Shown one piece after another: positions 45,187 through 56,769 of a DNA stretch of 64,000 nt. The notes under the pieces are model-generated. The model was not told where the DNA came from, did no database searches, and worked only from the letters and a program-made list of their open reading frames with translations. A program made the position numbers and the translations under genes. Position 1 is the stretch's first letter; every line of letters begins with the position of its first letter. Source of the DNA: Omphiscola glabra (lineage: Eukaryota > Mollusca > Gastropoda > Lymnaeidae); contig OZ024801.1 of the NCBI GenBank assembly GCA_964017045.1, positions 35,017,257 to 35,081,256 of the forward strand, in the 5' to 3' direction.

Positions 45187-45668
45187 TCGGTATGTACCCC
45201 TCAACCATAGCGGAAGTCCTCAACCTTACACTTATAGACCATAGCGGAAGTACTCAACCTTACACTCATAGACCATAGCGGAAGTACTCAACCTTACACT
45301 CATAGACCATAGCGGGAGTACTCAACCTTACACTCATAGACCATAGCGGAAGTGCTTAACCTTACACTTACAGACCATAGCGGAAGTACTTAACCTTACA
45401 CTCATAGACCATAGCGGAAGTCCTCAACCTGACACTCATAGACCTTAGCGGAAGTCCTCAACCTTACACTCATAGAACGTAGCGGAAGTCCTCAACCTTA
45501 CACTCATAGACCATAGCGGAAGTCCTTAACCTTACACTCATAGAACATAGCGGAAGTCCTCAACCTTACACTCATAGACCATAGCGGAAGTCCTTAACCT
45601 TACACTTATAGACCATAGTGGAAATCCTCAACCTTACACTCATAGACCATAGCGGAAGTCCTCAACCA
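45187..45668. repeat. 34-bp minisatellite, about 14 copies
   Basis: Unit core CAACCTTACACTCATAGACC followed by ATAGCGGAAGT. Variants TACTCAACC, TCCTCAACC and TCCTTAACC mark sub-blocks. Confidence 0.96.
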
Positions 45669-45810
45669 ACCCCACACACAATAATAAAATACATAGATAC
45701 CATCCATGGACGTCTTACTCCTGTGTACATTCTCTTCACAACAGTTCATGTCGTCAGGTCAAAGTTCACAAACGTGGTGTCGTCGCTTTTTATTCTTCTT
45801 ATTTAACACA

Positions 45811-47869
45811 TTGGCTGTGATGTAGTTGTGACAGATTGTGTTAGGCAGAAACTACCGCCTTGGCTGTGATGTAGTTGTGACAGATTGTGTTAGGCAGAAA
45901 CTACCGCCTTGGCTGTGATGTAATTGTGACAGATTGTGTTAGGCAGAAACTACCGCCTTGGCTGTGATGTAGTTGTGACAGATTGTGTTAGGCAGAAACT
46001 ACCGCCTTGGCCGTGATGTAGTTGTGACAGATTGTGTTAGGCAGAAACGACCACCTTGGCTATGATGCAGTTGTGACAGATTGTGTTAGCCCGAAACTAC
46101 AGCCTGGGCAGTGATGCAGTTGTGACAGATTGTGTTAGGCAGAAACCACCGCCTTGTTTGTGATGTAGTTGTGACAGATTGTGTTAGGCAGAAACTACCG
46201 CCTTGGCTGTGATGTAATTGTGACAGATTGTGTTAGGCAGAAACTACCGCCTTGGCTGTGATGTAATTGTGACAGATTGTGTTAGGCAGAAACTACCGCC
46301 TTGGCTGTGATGTAGTTGTGACAGATTGTGTTAGGCAGAAACTACCGCCTTGGCTGTGATGTAGTTGTGACAGATTGTGTTAGGCAGAAATACCGCATTG
46401 GCTGTGATGTAGTTGTGACAGATTGTGTTAGGCAGAAACTACCGCCTTGGCTGTGATGTAGTTGTGACAGATTGTGTTAGGCAGAAACTACCGCCTTGGC
46501 TGTGATGTAGTTGTGACAGATTGTGTTAGGCAGAAACTACCGCCTTGGCTGTGATGTAGTTGTGACAGCTTGTGTTAGGCAGAAATACCGCCTTGGCTGT
46601 GATGTAGTTGTGACAGATTGTGTTAGGCAGAAACTACCGCCTTGGCTGTGATGTAGTTGTGACAGATTGTGTTAGGCAGAAACTACCGCCTTGGCTGTGA
46701 TGTAGTTGTGACAGATTGTGTTAGGCAGAAACTACCGCCTTGGCTGTGATGTAGTTGTGACAGATTGTGTTAGGCAGAAACTACCGCCTTGGCTGTGATG
46801 TAGTTGTGACAGATTGTGTTAGGCAGAAACTACCGCCTTGGCTGTGATGTAGTTGTGACAGATTGTGTTAGGCAGAAACTACCGCCTTGGCTGTGATGTA
46901 ATTGTGACAGATTGTGTTAGGCAGAAACTACCGCCTTGGCTGTGATGTAGTTGTGACAGATTGTGTTAGGCAGAAACTACCGCCTTGGCTGTGATGTAGT
47001 TGTGACAGATTGTGTTAGGCAGAAACTACCGCCTTGGCTGTGATGTAGTTGTGACAGATTGAGTTAGGCAGAAACTACCGCCTTGGCTGTGATGTAGTTG
47101 TGACAGATTGTGTTAGGCAGAAACTACCGCCTTGGCTGTGATGTAGTTGTGACAGATTGTGTTAGGCAGAAACTACCGCCTTGGCTGTGATGTAGTTGTG
47201 ACAGCTTGTGTTAGGCAGAAATACCGCCTTGGCTGTGATGTAGTTGTGACAGATTGTGTTAGGCAGAAACTACCGCCTTGGCTGTGATGTAGTTGTGACA
47301 GATTGTGTTAGGCAGAAACTACCGCCTTGGCTGTGATGTAGTTGTGACAGATTGTGTTAGGCAGAAACTACCGCCTTGGCTGTGATGTAGTTGTGACAGA
47401 TTGTGTTAGGCAGAAACTACCGCCTTGGCTGTGATGTAATTGTGACAGATTGTGTTAGGCAGAAACTACCGCCTTGGCTGTGATGTAGTTGTGACAGATT
47501 GTGTTAGGCAGAAACTACCGCCTTGGCCGTGATGTAGTTGTGACAGATTGTGTTAGGCAGAAACGACCACCTTGGCTATGATGCAGTTGTGACAGATTGT
47601 GTTAGCCCGAAACTACAGCCTGGGCAGTGATGCAGTTGTGACAGATTGTGTTAGGCAGAAACCACCGCCTTGTTTGTGATGTAGTTGTGACAGATTGTGA
47701 TAGGCAGAAACCACCGCCTTGGTTGTGATGCAGTTGTGACAGCTTGTGATATGCAGAAAGTACCGCCTTGGCTGTGATGCAGTTGTGACAGATTGTGAAA
47801 AGCCGAAAGTACCGCCTTGGCTGTGATGCAGTTGTGACAGATTGTGAATGGCAGAAACTACTATCGCCT
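45811..47869. repeat. 49-bp minisatellite, about 42 copies, with 31-unit higher-order repeat
   Basis: Unit core GATGTAGTTGTGACAGATTG followed by TGTTAGGCAGAAACTACCGC. A diverged block containing GGCCGTGATG, then CTATGATGCAG, TTAGCCCGAAAC and GGGCAGTGATGCAG lies at 46011-46150 and recurs 1516 bp later at 47527-47670. That distance is 31 units minus 3 bp, accounted for by three 48-bp units (GAAATACCG) in between. A second marker (CAGCTTGTG with GAAATACCG) recurs 637 bp (13 units) apart. Longest array in the window; the right end is the most diverged. Confidence 0.98.
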
Positions 47870-47914
47870 ACAACCAATTCGTGTGAGAAGTATGGGTGCT
47901 TTTGTGTGCATCTG

Positions 47915-48160
47915 AGGTCACCGAAAGTTGTTGATGGTTAGTTCAGGTAACCTCTGTCACACGACAGTGATCGATGGTTATTTCAGGTAAACTCTGTCAC
48001 AAAAAAGTTTCCGATGGCTACTGAAGTAAACTATGGCACATGAAAGTGGTCGATGGCTACTTGAGGTAAATTCTGTCAAATAAAAGTGGTCGATGGTTAC
48101 TTCAGGTAAACTCTGTCAAATGAAAGTAGTCGATGGTTACTTCAGGTAAACACTATCACA
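47915..48160. repeat. 40-bp minisatellite, about 6 copies
   Basis: Unit core GGTTACTTCAGGTAAACTCT followed by GTCACATGAAAGTGGTCGAT. Moderately diverged. Confidence 0.93.
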
Positions 48161-48399
48161 TGGTGCTTCTTGAGCGGAACGGGTTCGCGTCTATTTACAT
48201 TTCTTTATAATGAGACCTTTCAATCCCCCCCCCCCCCCAACCAAAAAAAACCACACACACACACTGGTTTGTTTTTCCCTCAAGAAGGTTTGGCTCGACT
48301 AAAACAAACCAATCAGGGGTCATGTTTAAACAGTGAATTTGTTTTTTTATTTTAGCTCAAGTGTTGAGCACGCATAACTCGCGTTATGTTTCTTGCATT

Positions 48400-48605
48400 T
48401 GATCAATTTTTAAGAACTATATCTCAAGAGTCTGTCTGTTTATCAATGTAAACTTTAAGGACTATATCTCAAGAGTCTGTCTGTTTATCAATGTAAACTT
48501 TAAGGACTATATCTCAAGAGTCTGTCTTTTTATCAATGTGATCCTTAAGGACTATATCTCAGTAGACTGTCTGTTCATCAACGTGATCTTTAAGGACTGT
48601 CTCCG
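48400..48605. repeat. 45-bp minisatellite, about 4.5 copies
   Basis: Unit core AAGGACTATATCTCAAGAGT followed by CTGTCTGTTTATCAATG. Confidence 0.93.
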
Positions 48606-50031
48606 TCTAAATTGGTTCTATAAAAAAATCGGTCAGCCATAAGGGGCAGCGCACAGGTGATATCTCTTGCTTGTCATCGGGAAACCCATACTATGTCATC
48701 AGTACTTTACCAACATAGTGCTAATTATTGCCCAAAGCCGTATAGACCCCCCCCCCCCACCTTTTTTTACACTTAGGGAGGGATTTTTTATTTAGGTGGT
48801 AGATGGTGACGTTACTTTGAAGGGAACGGTATGTTTCAACAACACCAAACTGGTGTCTCAAACTTGAACTTCTACATCTGAGTGCGTTTCAAAGTCTTTC
48901 TTTTAAAGGCATTTAATAAGACAGTGTCAACAAACCTTATAATCTACTGCAATTATGAACACTTTCAAAATAACAATGTTAATAATAAAAACAATAATCA
49001 TATCCACATCGAAGATATCAGTATATCTATTAATAAAGTCATGGCCAGGCAGAGGCATTTGTGGGGAAGTAAAAGTGAACACTTTACGGGAGATGGCACT
49101 TTCTGCTAATTATACTCTCTGTGGATTTGATAAATATTCGGTATGTTTTGTCGTTTTGGTGAATAATCGGTCTAAAGTTACAGACTGCCCAAGAGTCACG
49201 TATGTTGGCCACTCCACTATACTCCCTGGGGGCGCTTTTGGTGACAGGACTATATTGATTTTTCTCAGTATTCGATACAAACCATAATAGACATGCTTAA
49301 AAGAAACTCAGTCGCCACATAAGGATGTGAAATGTTCAAACCGTCAATGTAACAGTCTAAACCTTTTTTGCCGACCAAGGTCATTTGAATTATCCCGGCA
49401 ACTGAGATCATGGTTGACTCGAGTTACGCAGATAACTGAGATCGCCGGTTTGTTCTATTTGTGTTCCTGCGGCCTTCATGTGTCCGTTAACATGGGGGAA
49501 GGGGGGGTACGACATGACCTAATCTTCACACCGTAAAGATCACGCCCTGACCTGTTGGAAAGTCTATCTCTGCCTGAACTTTCCGTTTATTGAGATTCCA
49601 GTTTGTTCAAATTTCTTTCCCCGTTTTGTTTCCCACCAATAGAAACACTGATGGGAATGTGCACAAACGTAAGACTCGAGAAGAGCTGACCGGCACGTTC
49701 GGTAAGGGCAATGGGAGTTTGGCGACTGCAAAGTTTAGATCATGAGGAATTGGAGCTGAGCTGATTGTGAAGCGGAATGCCCCATTTCTATTTTTAGATA
49801 CTTTGTGTAACACTATTGGTCGAGTCATGTAAACCACGTGACAAAGACACAGGGATACATTTATTTCTTTAAAATGTGGTACCACAACTCAATAGAAGGA
49901 AAATGTAACCCCCCCCCCCCCCCCCCACCATTTTTCCCCCACACTCTAAGGTTAAGTTCCTTGCAGCATATGTAAACGTTAATGCATCCCGTGAACTTAC
50001 AAACGTTGCGCTGTGCATTGTAGACAATCGC
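48606..50031. other. no gene seen
   Basis: Unique DNA with C tracts near 48750 and 49910-49926. Open frames up to 110 codons have no recognisable family. Confidence 0.5.
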
Positions 50032-50122
50032 TGTAGACTGTGGGTCACTCTGTGGACTGTGAGTCACTCTGTGGACTGTGGGTCACTCTGTGGACTGTGG
50101 GTCACTCTGTGGACTGTGGGTC
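50032..50122. repeat. 19-bp minisatellite, about 5 copies
   Basis: Unit GTGGACTGTGGGTCACTCT. Confidence 0.93.
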
Positions 50123-50985
50123 TTTCATCGACTCAGTGTATTAAAATCTCAACTAAAGACAAAGTACTCGGTGTATCGAAAAGCTTCATCTGGATCAATT
50201 TCACCTGCTGTGTAGAGGATCTCTCAAAGACCATGTTACCACCTAACCTCATCACCAGATGTCACCACCACGTGACGCCACCATCAAAACATACCCCACA
50301 CCCAGCTGTCCATTCACGTCTTACAATATACATTGACCTCGTCCATTGGTCAGCTTTGAGTTTTTTCACCTTTCCATTTTATAATGGACAGCCGACTACC
50401 ATTGTATAAGATGAGAATCACATGCTATGACTTTAGGGGCAATAATCGTGTCCACTCAAACATCTCTCGCATGCAATCAGCAGTCTCGAACAGTTCTCGC
50501 CTAGTGTTTCTCCACGGGACCACCCGTCTGTTTGTACCTTTAGTAACGTACGTGTGAAGGAGTCTTTGCGTTATGGTTCCTCTCAACCCGGCGATTCTCA
50601 AATCTATATTATGTCCTCATCAGTAAGAATATCAGTTTAAACGCTGCTGTTGTTTTTTCCTAATTCCAATTATATATATATTTTAATCTGATGTTAGAGT
50701 TCATCATTTGTTTTTGCCGACGGCCAAAGAGGCGCCCGTAATTCTCTGTCAACAAATGATGAATGCTTTTATAAAATGTGTTTGTTTTTCAAGAAAATTC
50801 TTCGAAATTACGTTCAAATATTGTTCAAACGATTTATTAGTCTTTGTGTGTTTGTCCAGAACAAATATTTCAAATCAATTTTCGACCTGTTCACTTAGTC
50901 ATATAGACTTGAAATTCGGTAGAGTTACTCAATCCTCATGACAATACAACCCTAAATGATCAGTAGATCAGCAGTGAGCTCCACT
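50123..50985. other. no gene seen
   Basis: Unique DNA; nothing recognised. Short (AT)n near 50670. Confidence 0.5.
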
Positions 50986-51150
50986 CAGTGGCGTAGCTAG
51001 GGTTAGTTTTGCAGGGGCGGACCAACATTTTTGCCACCGTCCTTCCACGAAAATGACTGCAGTTGGACGAAAATGCCACTATTCATTTTTAAAAAATATG
51101 TCCATAGGAGGCGCCCCCCCCCCCCCCGCATCTCCCTTCATACGCAACTG
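50986..51150. mobile_element. hAT-like MITE, CAGTGGCGTAGC-ended family
   Basis: Starts CAGTGGCGTAGCTAGG and ends TACGCAACTG. The flanks GCTCCACT (50978-50985) and CCTCCACT (51151-51158) match at 7 of 8. Length 165 bp, identical to the copy at 35354, with a C tract near its right end. Confidence 0.85.
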
Positions 51151-51309
51151 CCTCCACTAACCATGAGTGACCTTTGCGATTCAAATATATCCCAATTTTA
51201 CCCACTTCCTGCTCTCCAGTTGAGACACAGACAAAGAGTACAAAACAATATAAAAAATACTTCTTATAAACATACTTTTCTAAAAATGTTCTGAAAAGGC
51301 AAAATTCAT

Positions 51310-51470
51310 CTGTCGATGGTCGACCATGATTATTCTAAGCACCGGCCTATTGCCGGGGCCGAGTCTGTCTGTGGGTGCGCAGATGGCTGATCAGGCACGA
51401 AAAGTTCTGGTGCATATGGTATAATATAGGGCAACTCCAGGTACCGAGTTCACTCGGACTTTACTGACTT
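51310..51470 (-). pseudogene. 3' end of RTE-like LINE, same family as 37561-39655
   Basis: The minus strand reads the family's C-terminus: RVNSVPGVALYYTICTRTF, then (after a frame break) the GCCATCTGCGCACCCACAG segment that encodes the final SHLRTH-type finger in the 39.6-kb copy, then TCGACCATCGAC at the 3' end. Only about 160 bp remain. A 39-bp minisatellite begins immediately at its 5' side. Confidence 0.8.
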
Positions 51471-51896
51471 GTCTCTTGTGTTGTTCTGTCAGTCCCATGA
51501 TACATCTATGTGTCTTGTGTTGATCTGTCATTCCCATGATGCATCTATGTGTCTTGTGTTGTTCTGTCTGTCCCATGATGCATCTATGTGTCTTGTGAAT
51601 TCTGTCAGTGCCATGATGCATCTATGTGTCTTGTGTTGTTCTGTCTGTCCCATGATGCATCTATGTGTCTTGTGAATTCTGTCAGTGCCATGATGCATCT
51701 ATGTGTCTTGTGAATTCTGTCAGTGCCATGATGCATCTATGTGTCTTGTGTTGTTCTGTCAGTCCAATGATGCATCTAAGTGTCTTGTGTTGCTCTGTCT
51801 GTCCCATGATGCATCTATGTGTCTTGTGTTGTTCTGTCAGTCTCATGATGCATCTATGTGTCTTGTGTTGTTCTGTCAGTCTCATGATGCATCTAA
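51471..51896. repeat. 39-bp minisatellite with 37-bp variants, about 11 copies
   Basis: Unit core CATGATGCATCTATGTGTCT followed by TGTGTTGTTCTGTCTGTCC. Units with GAATTCTGTCAGTGC are two bases shorter, which shifts the frame and excludes a coding array. Confidence 0.96.
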
Positions 51897-52655
51897 AAAG
51901 TATAAAATAAATGACCCCCAAAGCTTCAGAGTCATATGACTAAAAAGGCGTGTGAAGCCCGTGAAATACTACGATGTATGACTTTTTCTAAGTTTAGCTG
52001 TCCGTTTGTTATTGCTTGTGCAGTCAAATATTGAATATCAATGTTGAGCCAAATCCTGATCTCCAAATGAGCTGAAAAAAGAACATTGAGTTTATTGGCG
52101 CCCCACGACTTTTTTTTTAGTCGTGTGACTGTTACAACTTTTTAGTTTTCGGGGACATTTATTGTATATTTTTAGTACATTTTTGGAAAGGCCTATTGTT
52201 TTAATATTGTTTTATTACATGATATTTTCTTTAACATTGGAATATTTCCAGTCCAGTTAAAATGTCTCTAGGACTTTGTGGGCTTAAGCGGGAAATTTAA
52301 AGAAATTTGAATAAAGAGACTTCTATTTTATTATAATTATTATAATAATACATTTGTCCACCCTTGGATGAAAATACAAAATTGCATTGACACATTTGCA
52401 GCATTGGGTGGAGATTAAGAACGTTAACGTAGCCAATTAGCAAACATTTTTAGAACCGCTGGTCTAACCTAATTTAACGGCTATTCCAAATGCGGTGGTC
52501 AGAGAATAGTGTTGCCATGAGACTTGGAGCGTGCGGTGAGAACATTGCTCTACACTCTAGAGGTACTCTACTATAGTTGTTACGGTGCTGCTTATATTGA
52601 AGGGGGCTAACTCTCAAGTCTCACGTTCCATGAATTGTCTTCTCTTCTCCCTCAG
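51897..52655. other. intronic-type DNA upstream of the formin exon
   Basis: AT-rich sequence with no additional exon seen. A lone TAGAACCGCTGGTCTAAC near 52454 resembles a hAT right end but no left end was found. It finishes in the pyrimidine-rich TTCTCTTCTCCCTCAG acceptor of the next feature. Confidence 0.5.
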
Positions 52656-52815
52656 AGCACAAAGAAGAAAAAGTATCGAGTCAGCTGCATCGTCGACGAG
52701 ATTCGATCCTCGGATAGCGTCCCGTACAAAACCAACCTTCTGGAGTTTATCAATTGTCTGATTATCTACACCGAGGAGTCCGACCAACGAATACGAATAC
52801 GGAATGAGTTTTACG
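52656..52815 (+). CDS. internal exon of a formin (FH3/DID domain, inverted formin-like)
   Basis: A 160-bp exon in phase 0 at the left and with one base left over at the right. It is preceded by a polypyrimidine tract and CAG (TTCTCTTCTCCCTCAG, ending 52655) and followed by GTAAGT (52816-52821). The 53-residue translation carries KKKKYRVSCIVDEIRSSDSV, then PYKTNLLEFINCLII, then RIRIRNEFYG. This matches the armadillo-type diaphanous-inhibitory/FH3 region of formins, and by memory best the INF2 branch, where YRFS, E(L)...DNVPY, LL..IN..I and LRNEF.G are conserved. Formins nucleate and elongate actin filaments; this domain mediates autoinhibition. FH1/FH2 and the other FH3 exons are not in the window, so it must be flanked by long introns. 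Which formin paralogue is not certain. Confidence 0.85.
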
Positions 52816-54380
52816 GTAAGTGACCATTGGGAATGTGTTAAATACCCCAAAGGGGCAATAATTTCACTCCTTAAGGTCCTGGAATACATTGGCAATCATC
52901 TCCGTCTGCTTGAAATAGCTGAGCCATACAACATTTTATAAACGAAGGACTGGCCTACCGCCCTGGTCTTCCTCAAGTCTGGGGCATGAGGATAACGGCT
53001 GTTCAACAGTTTCTGGGACCAGTGTGCTGAGCTTGTAAGCTTCATTAATTGATTTTTTTTTAATTTGAACTTTTTAACATGTATGCAATGGTTAATTGAG
53101 AAAGCGCATGTTGTTTAAAGAAACAAATTTAATTCATTAAAGACAGAGTTAGCGATGGTCATTTACTGTGTGTGTTATGTTTTGAATGTATTAAAATGTA
53201 AAAATTGCGTACATGTACCCGGGTATTTTCTTCTTTAAATGCTCTTTTTTAAAAATGCCCTTTTAAAAGTTCGAATTATCTAGTCTGTCTGTGTGAGTCT
53301 ATCTCTGATATCTGTCGGTGTGGGTCTGTCTGAGCCATTCTGCCTGTGTGCGTATGTCTGTTTGAGTCTGTCTGCGCTAGTCTGTCAGTGCATTATTCTG
53401 ACCGTTCAAGTGTGTTTATATAACAATTATTCACTTATATTGATTTAATCCTTATGTGTGCATCACGTTGACCAGGCATATTCATGTTACTATTGGAAAT
53501 GATTAAAACAAAGTATGGTAAAACTTGAAAAAAAGGAACGCAACAAAACAACGAACATGTCGGCAGGAAGCCTTCGTTTGGGAACAAACAACAGAAAAAA
53601 CCGAATAAAAATAAAATTTTAAAATAGCACTGAAGTGACAAGTAGTATCCGAGAGGACACAAAAGAATTGTGCTCATTAATAATTCAACCCAAAATTCAA
53701 TTATTTAGATAATTTATATTGCGAATTAAATTGTGTAATTATTGGGGATCAAAGCTTTAAACAATTGGCATCAATTTCCAAAGTTTTGGAACAATTTAAA
53801 TAAACATTTTAAGATGATATTCCCTATAAAATCATACTTTACTTCATAAACTGCTTCAAAAATGTTAAATACAATTTTGGGACCTCATAAGGTCAAAATG
53901 TTGTATCCTCCCACGTATACATTTTTTGTCAATTACGTACTTGAACTGAAGCTATGATAAATTGATCCAACACTCAGCTACCGTCCAAACTTTTCAACAC
54001 TCAGCTACCGCCCAAACTTTTCTCTCGGGAGTATTGACATTACCGATAAGGTAAATAACAATCGCAATATCCAACTAGCTTGACATGAAATCAAGAAAAG
54101 GTCTATTTATTTACAAACTAGAAGAATGTCTTCACACGAGCCTGCGTTGAGGGTTTCGGAAAACCAAGACAAAAACCTTTTCTTATCAGGATGACCTTCG
54201 ATCACCTTTACACGCACACACACTTCCCGATGAGAAATTCACGAGTAGATCTCAGCTGATCAACATGAGAACCAACAGTCTTAACAACGTCGGCGCCATT
54301 GTTCACCATCGTATGCCTGCAGATCCTCTGATATATGGCTTCTGATAAGATGTGCAAATGGTGTGTAAACCGGCGATTGC
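52816..54380. other. probable formin intron, left part
   Basis: Begins with the GTAAGT splice donor. AT-rich, with a degenerate GTCTGTCTGTGTGAGTCT-like repeat at about 53280-53400. No further exon recognised. Confidence 0.5.
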
Positions 54381-54640
54381 ACGTCTGTAACCACGACACC
54401 TGTGTCCCTCTCGGCTACGTCTGGAATGAAATGTAACCAGGACACATGTGTCTCTCGGCTACGTCTGAAATGAAATATAACCACGACACATGTGTCTCTC
54501 GTCTACGTCTGGAATAAAATGTAACCACGACACATGTGTCTCTCGGCTACGTCTGGAGTGAAATGTAACCACGACACATGTGTCTCTCGGCTACGTCTGG
54601 AATCAAATGTAACCACCACACCTGCAGTGTCTCTCACGTC
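54381..54640. repeat. 44-bp minisatellite with GACACATGTGTC palindrome, 5-6 copies
   Basis: Unit core AACCACGACACATGTGTCTC followed by TCGGCTACGTCTGGAATGA. Most units hold the perfect 12-bp palindrome GACACATGTGTC (an E-box-like CATATG/CACATGTG family word). Confidence 0.94.
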
Positions 54641-54734
54641 TTAATCAATTGCTCAAACATTCAAACAATGTCACTATTTAATTGCACGTCATGGTACGCT
54701 GTTGCATAACTGACATGTCTAGAGTCCATTGGAC

Positions 54735-54955
54735 TGTGTTCAAGTGGATGGTTTTATGTGAAAGAATTGATATGAATGTGTTCAAATGGATGGTTTTATG
54801 TGAAAGAATTGATATGAATGTGTTCAAATGGATGGTTTCATGTGAAAAGGTGTTTGTGAAGGGGTTTAAAAGGATGGTGGTAAGGACAAAGGGTTAAGAA
54901 AGGTGAAAGAACTTAAGGGAAGGGTTTCAAATGGATGGTTTTATGAGAAAATATG
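54735..54955. repeat. 42-bp minisatellite, 3 good copies plus decayed copies
   Basis: Unit core GTGTTCAAGTGGATGGTTTT followed by ATGTGAAAGAATTGATATG. Later copies are diverged and irregular. Confidence 0.88.
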
Positions 54956-54983
54956 AATAAATCAAGTGGACCTTTTTATGATA

Positions 54984-56700
54984 GGGGCGTCCATTAATTA
55001 CGTCAACAATTTTTAAGCAATTTTTGACCCCCCCCCCCAACCCCCTTATCAACAACTGTCGAAATTTTAGTGACCCCCACATCCAAGTAATTATGTTAAC
55101 ATTTTTATAACACCCTTCCACCCCCAAAGAAAAATGAATTATAATATAAATAAATATTTAAATAGTCTACATTTTACTTTGTGCTGATCTATTTAAATAG
55201 CACAGAATTTTAGCAAAAACATTTTATTGCATCTTTAGTGACTTTAGCTTGTTTATCAAGTTAAAGGGTTTTTACGCTTACATTTTATAATGAAGAATCA
55301 ATTAAAAGGTTGATAACGACTAAATATCATTATTTGTGGAAGCATAAATAGGATTATTGTTAGTATAGCTGACAATTGTAACATAGTTTCTAGCTGCTAG
55401 TATCTTCCCATGGAGTAGCCAGGTGTTGCTCTATCGTAACAATGGGCATGGTGGCTGATTTATCATTTTCATCTTGCAGAATTGATATATATACCAGACA
55501 AGTCTACATCATTCCCATCTTACCATTCAGCACTTAAAATAGAAGCATTGTCAGTGTGATTATAATGTCCCTAAGCTCTGTCTGTCTCCCTGCAGCTATT
55601 TGCATTAGTCGAATCCTTTTTTGGAGAGGAGCAGGTGGTAATTTCTTATGCATTGTCGGTGCTGTTAAACATACTTTTCAACATGACTTGATTGATTGGA
55701 GTACTTATATAGCGCTCATTCCATGCTATGGTAGCATGCTCACGGCGCTCCGATGTTCGATGTTCGAGAGGTCTCACTGCTGCCAGTTAGGCGCATGTGA
55801 ACTCCATCTCCCCATCTCCGGCTTTGAATTCAGAGTTGCCTTCTCTTAGATGAGTTGTCGTCCAAGGTTAACGAGTCCCATCCACCCTGGTGCTGGTGGT
55901 GTTTTTGCTTGACTGGGCTTTGGCGGGGATTGAACTCCAGACCATCAACTTGAGATTTGCTCAGTTTAGACCACTCGGCCACACGACTTGTGATGCAAAA
56001 TAGTTGTTACATATTTTGCAAATCCGTTCAAGCAGCGATGTTATTATTGTTACTCACTTTACTTTCCCCTAATTCTCAAAATATCTTATTCCTACTCTAT
56101 CAATATCATTTATCTACACTGCACGTGACACTTGAAACTTGCCCTTGTTCCATACCTGCATCATGATCGCAAACATACCGCCCTAGTCATATGCGACAAA
56201 TAGAATCTACAGGCGAAGAGAGGCCAACTTTTAACTTCTCTTGCACTAACAAAGTGTGTTAACATTCTGACCAGCCATCAGCAGTGCACAGACACACACA
56301 CATTAAATAAATCGGCAAATTCAGATAAGTGGTGCCATGACATATCACACGGCTGCCATTTTGGATTCCACGAACGTGAAATTTAATAATTAACTGTCAC
56401 TAAACCTAACCTGAACCCTAAATGTAGCCCTAAACCTAACCTGAACCCTAAATGTATCCCTAATGGCACCAATAGTCTGAATTAGCCAATAAATCTTATA
56501 TTGTTAAAAGCCCAAAATTATATAACTATTGTATTTTAATTTATACTCATTAAATTATTTTTTTTAAATGTAATAATCAGTCAATTTTTTTAATTAAAAT
56601 TTAATAGAGAAAACATGATTGTTGACGTCAAGTAATCTACCCCCCTCCCTTGTCAACCCCCTCTCGCCTTATTGTGTTGACATAATTAATGGACGCCGCC
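54984..56700. mobile_element. unclassified TIR DNA transposon, about 1.7 kb
   Basis: The left end GGGGCGTCCATTAATTACGT with CAACAATTTTT and the right end, read inward as GGCGTCCATTAATTATGTCA with ACACAATAAGG, are inverted. Both ends also share CCCCCAACCCCCTT-type tracts and a further GTTGACGTAATTA-like word. No transposase is visible. Target duplication not clear because the right end runs into a C tract. Contains a SINE (55620-55988). Confidence 0.6.
55620..55988 (-). mobile_element. tRNA-derived SINE, minus strand
   Basis: On the minus strand the element opens at about 55988 with GTCGTGTGGCCGAGTGGTCT, a tRNA-like box A region (TGGCCGAGTGG), followed 40 bp on by GGAGTTCAATCCCCGCC, a box B (GTTCAATCC). 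The body continues through CACCACCAGCACCAGGGTGG and GGCGCATGTGAACTCCATC (complement) to GAGCGCTATATAAGTACTCC, a 3' motif I associate with invertebrate SINEs. Pol III promoter boxes are still recognisable, though the tRNA part is degenerate. Confidence 0.85.
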
Positions 56701-56769
56701 CCCCCCCCCCCCGGCCCCAATTAATACTTCATGTAAGGTTGTTGTTTGTTGTTTTTTCAAGTGGATATT

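Noticed and set aside
48955..49287. 110-codon + strand open frame
   Set aside because: No domain or homology recognised, AT-rich codon use like surrounding non-coding DNA.
52450..52467. TAGAACCGCTGGTCTAAC resembling a SPIN/hAT right end
   Set aside because: No left end found and the interior lacks SPIN landmarks; retained only as a note.
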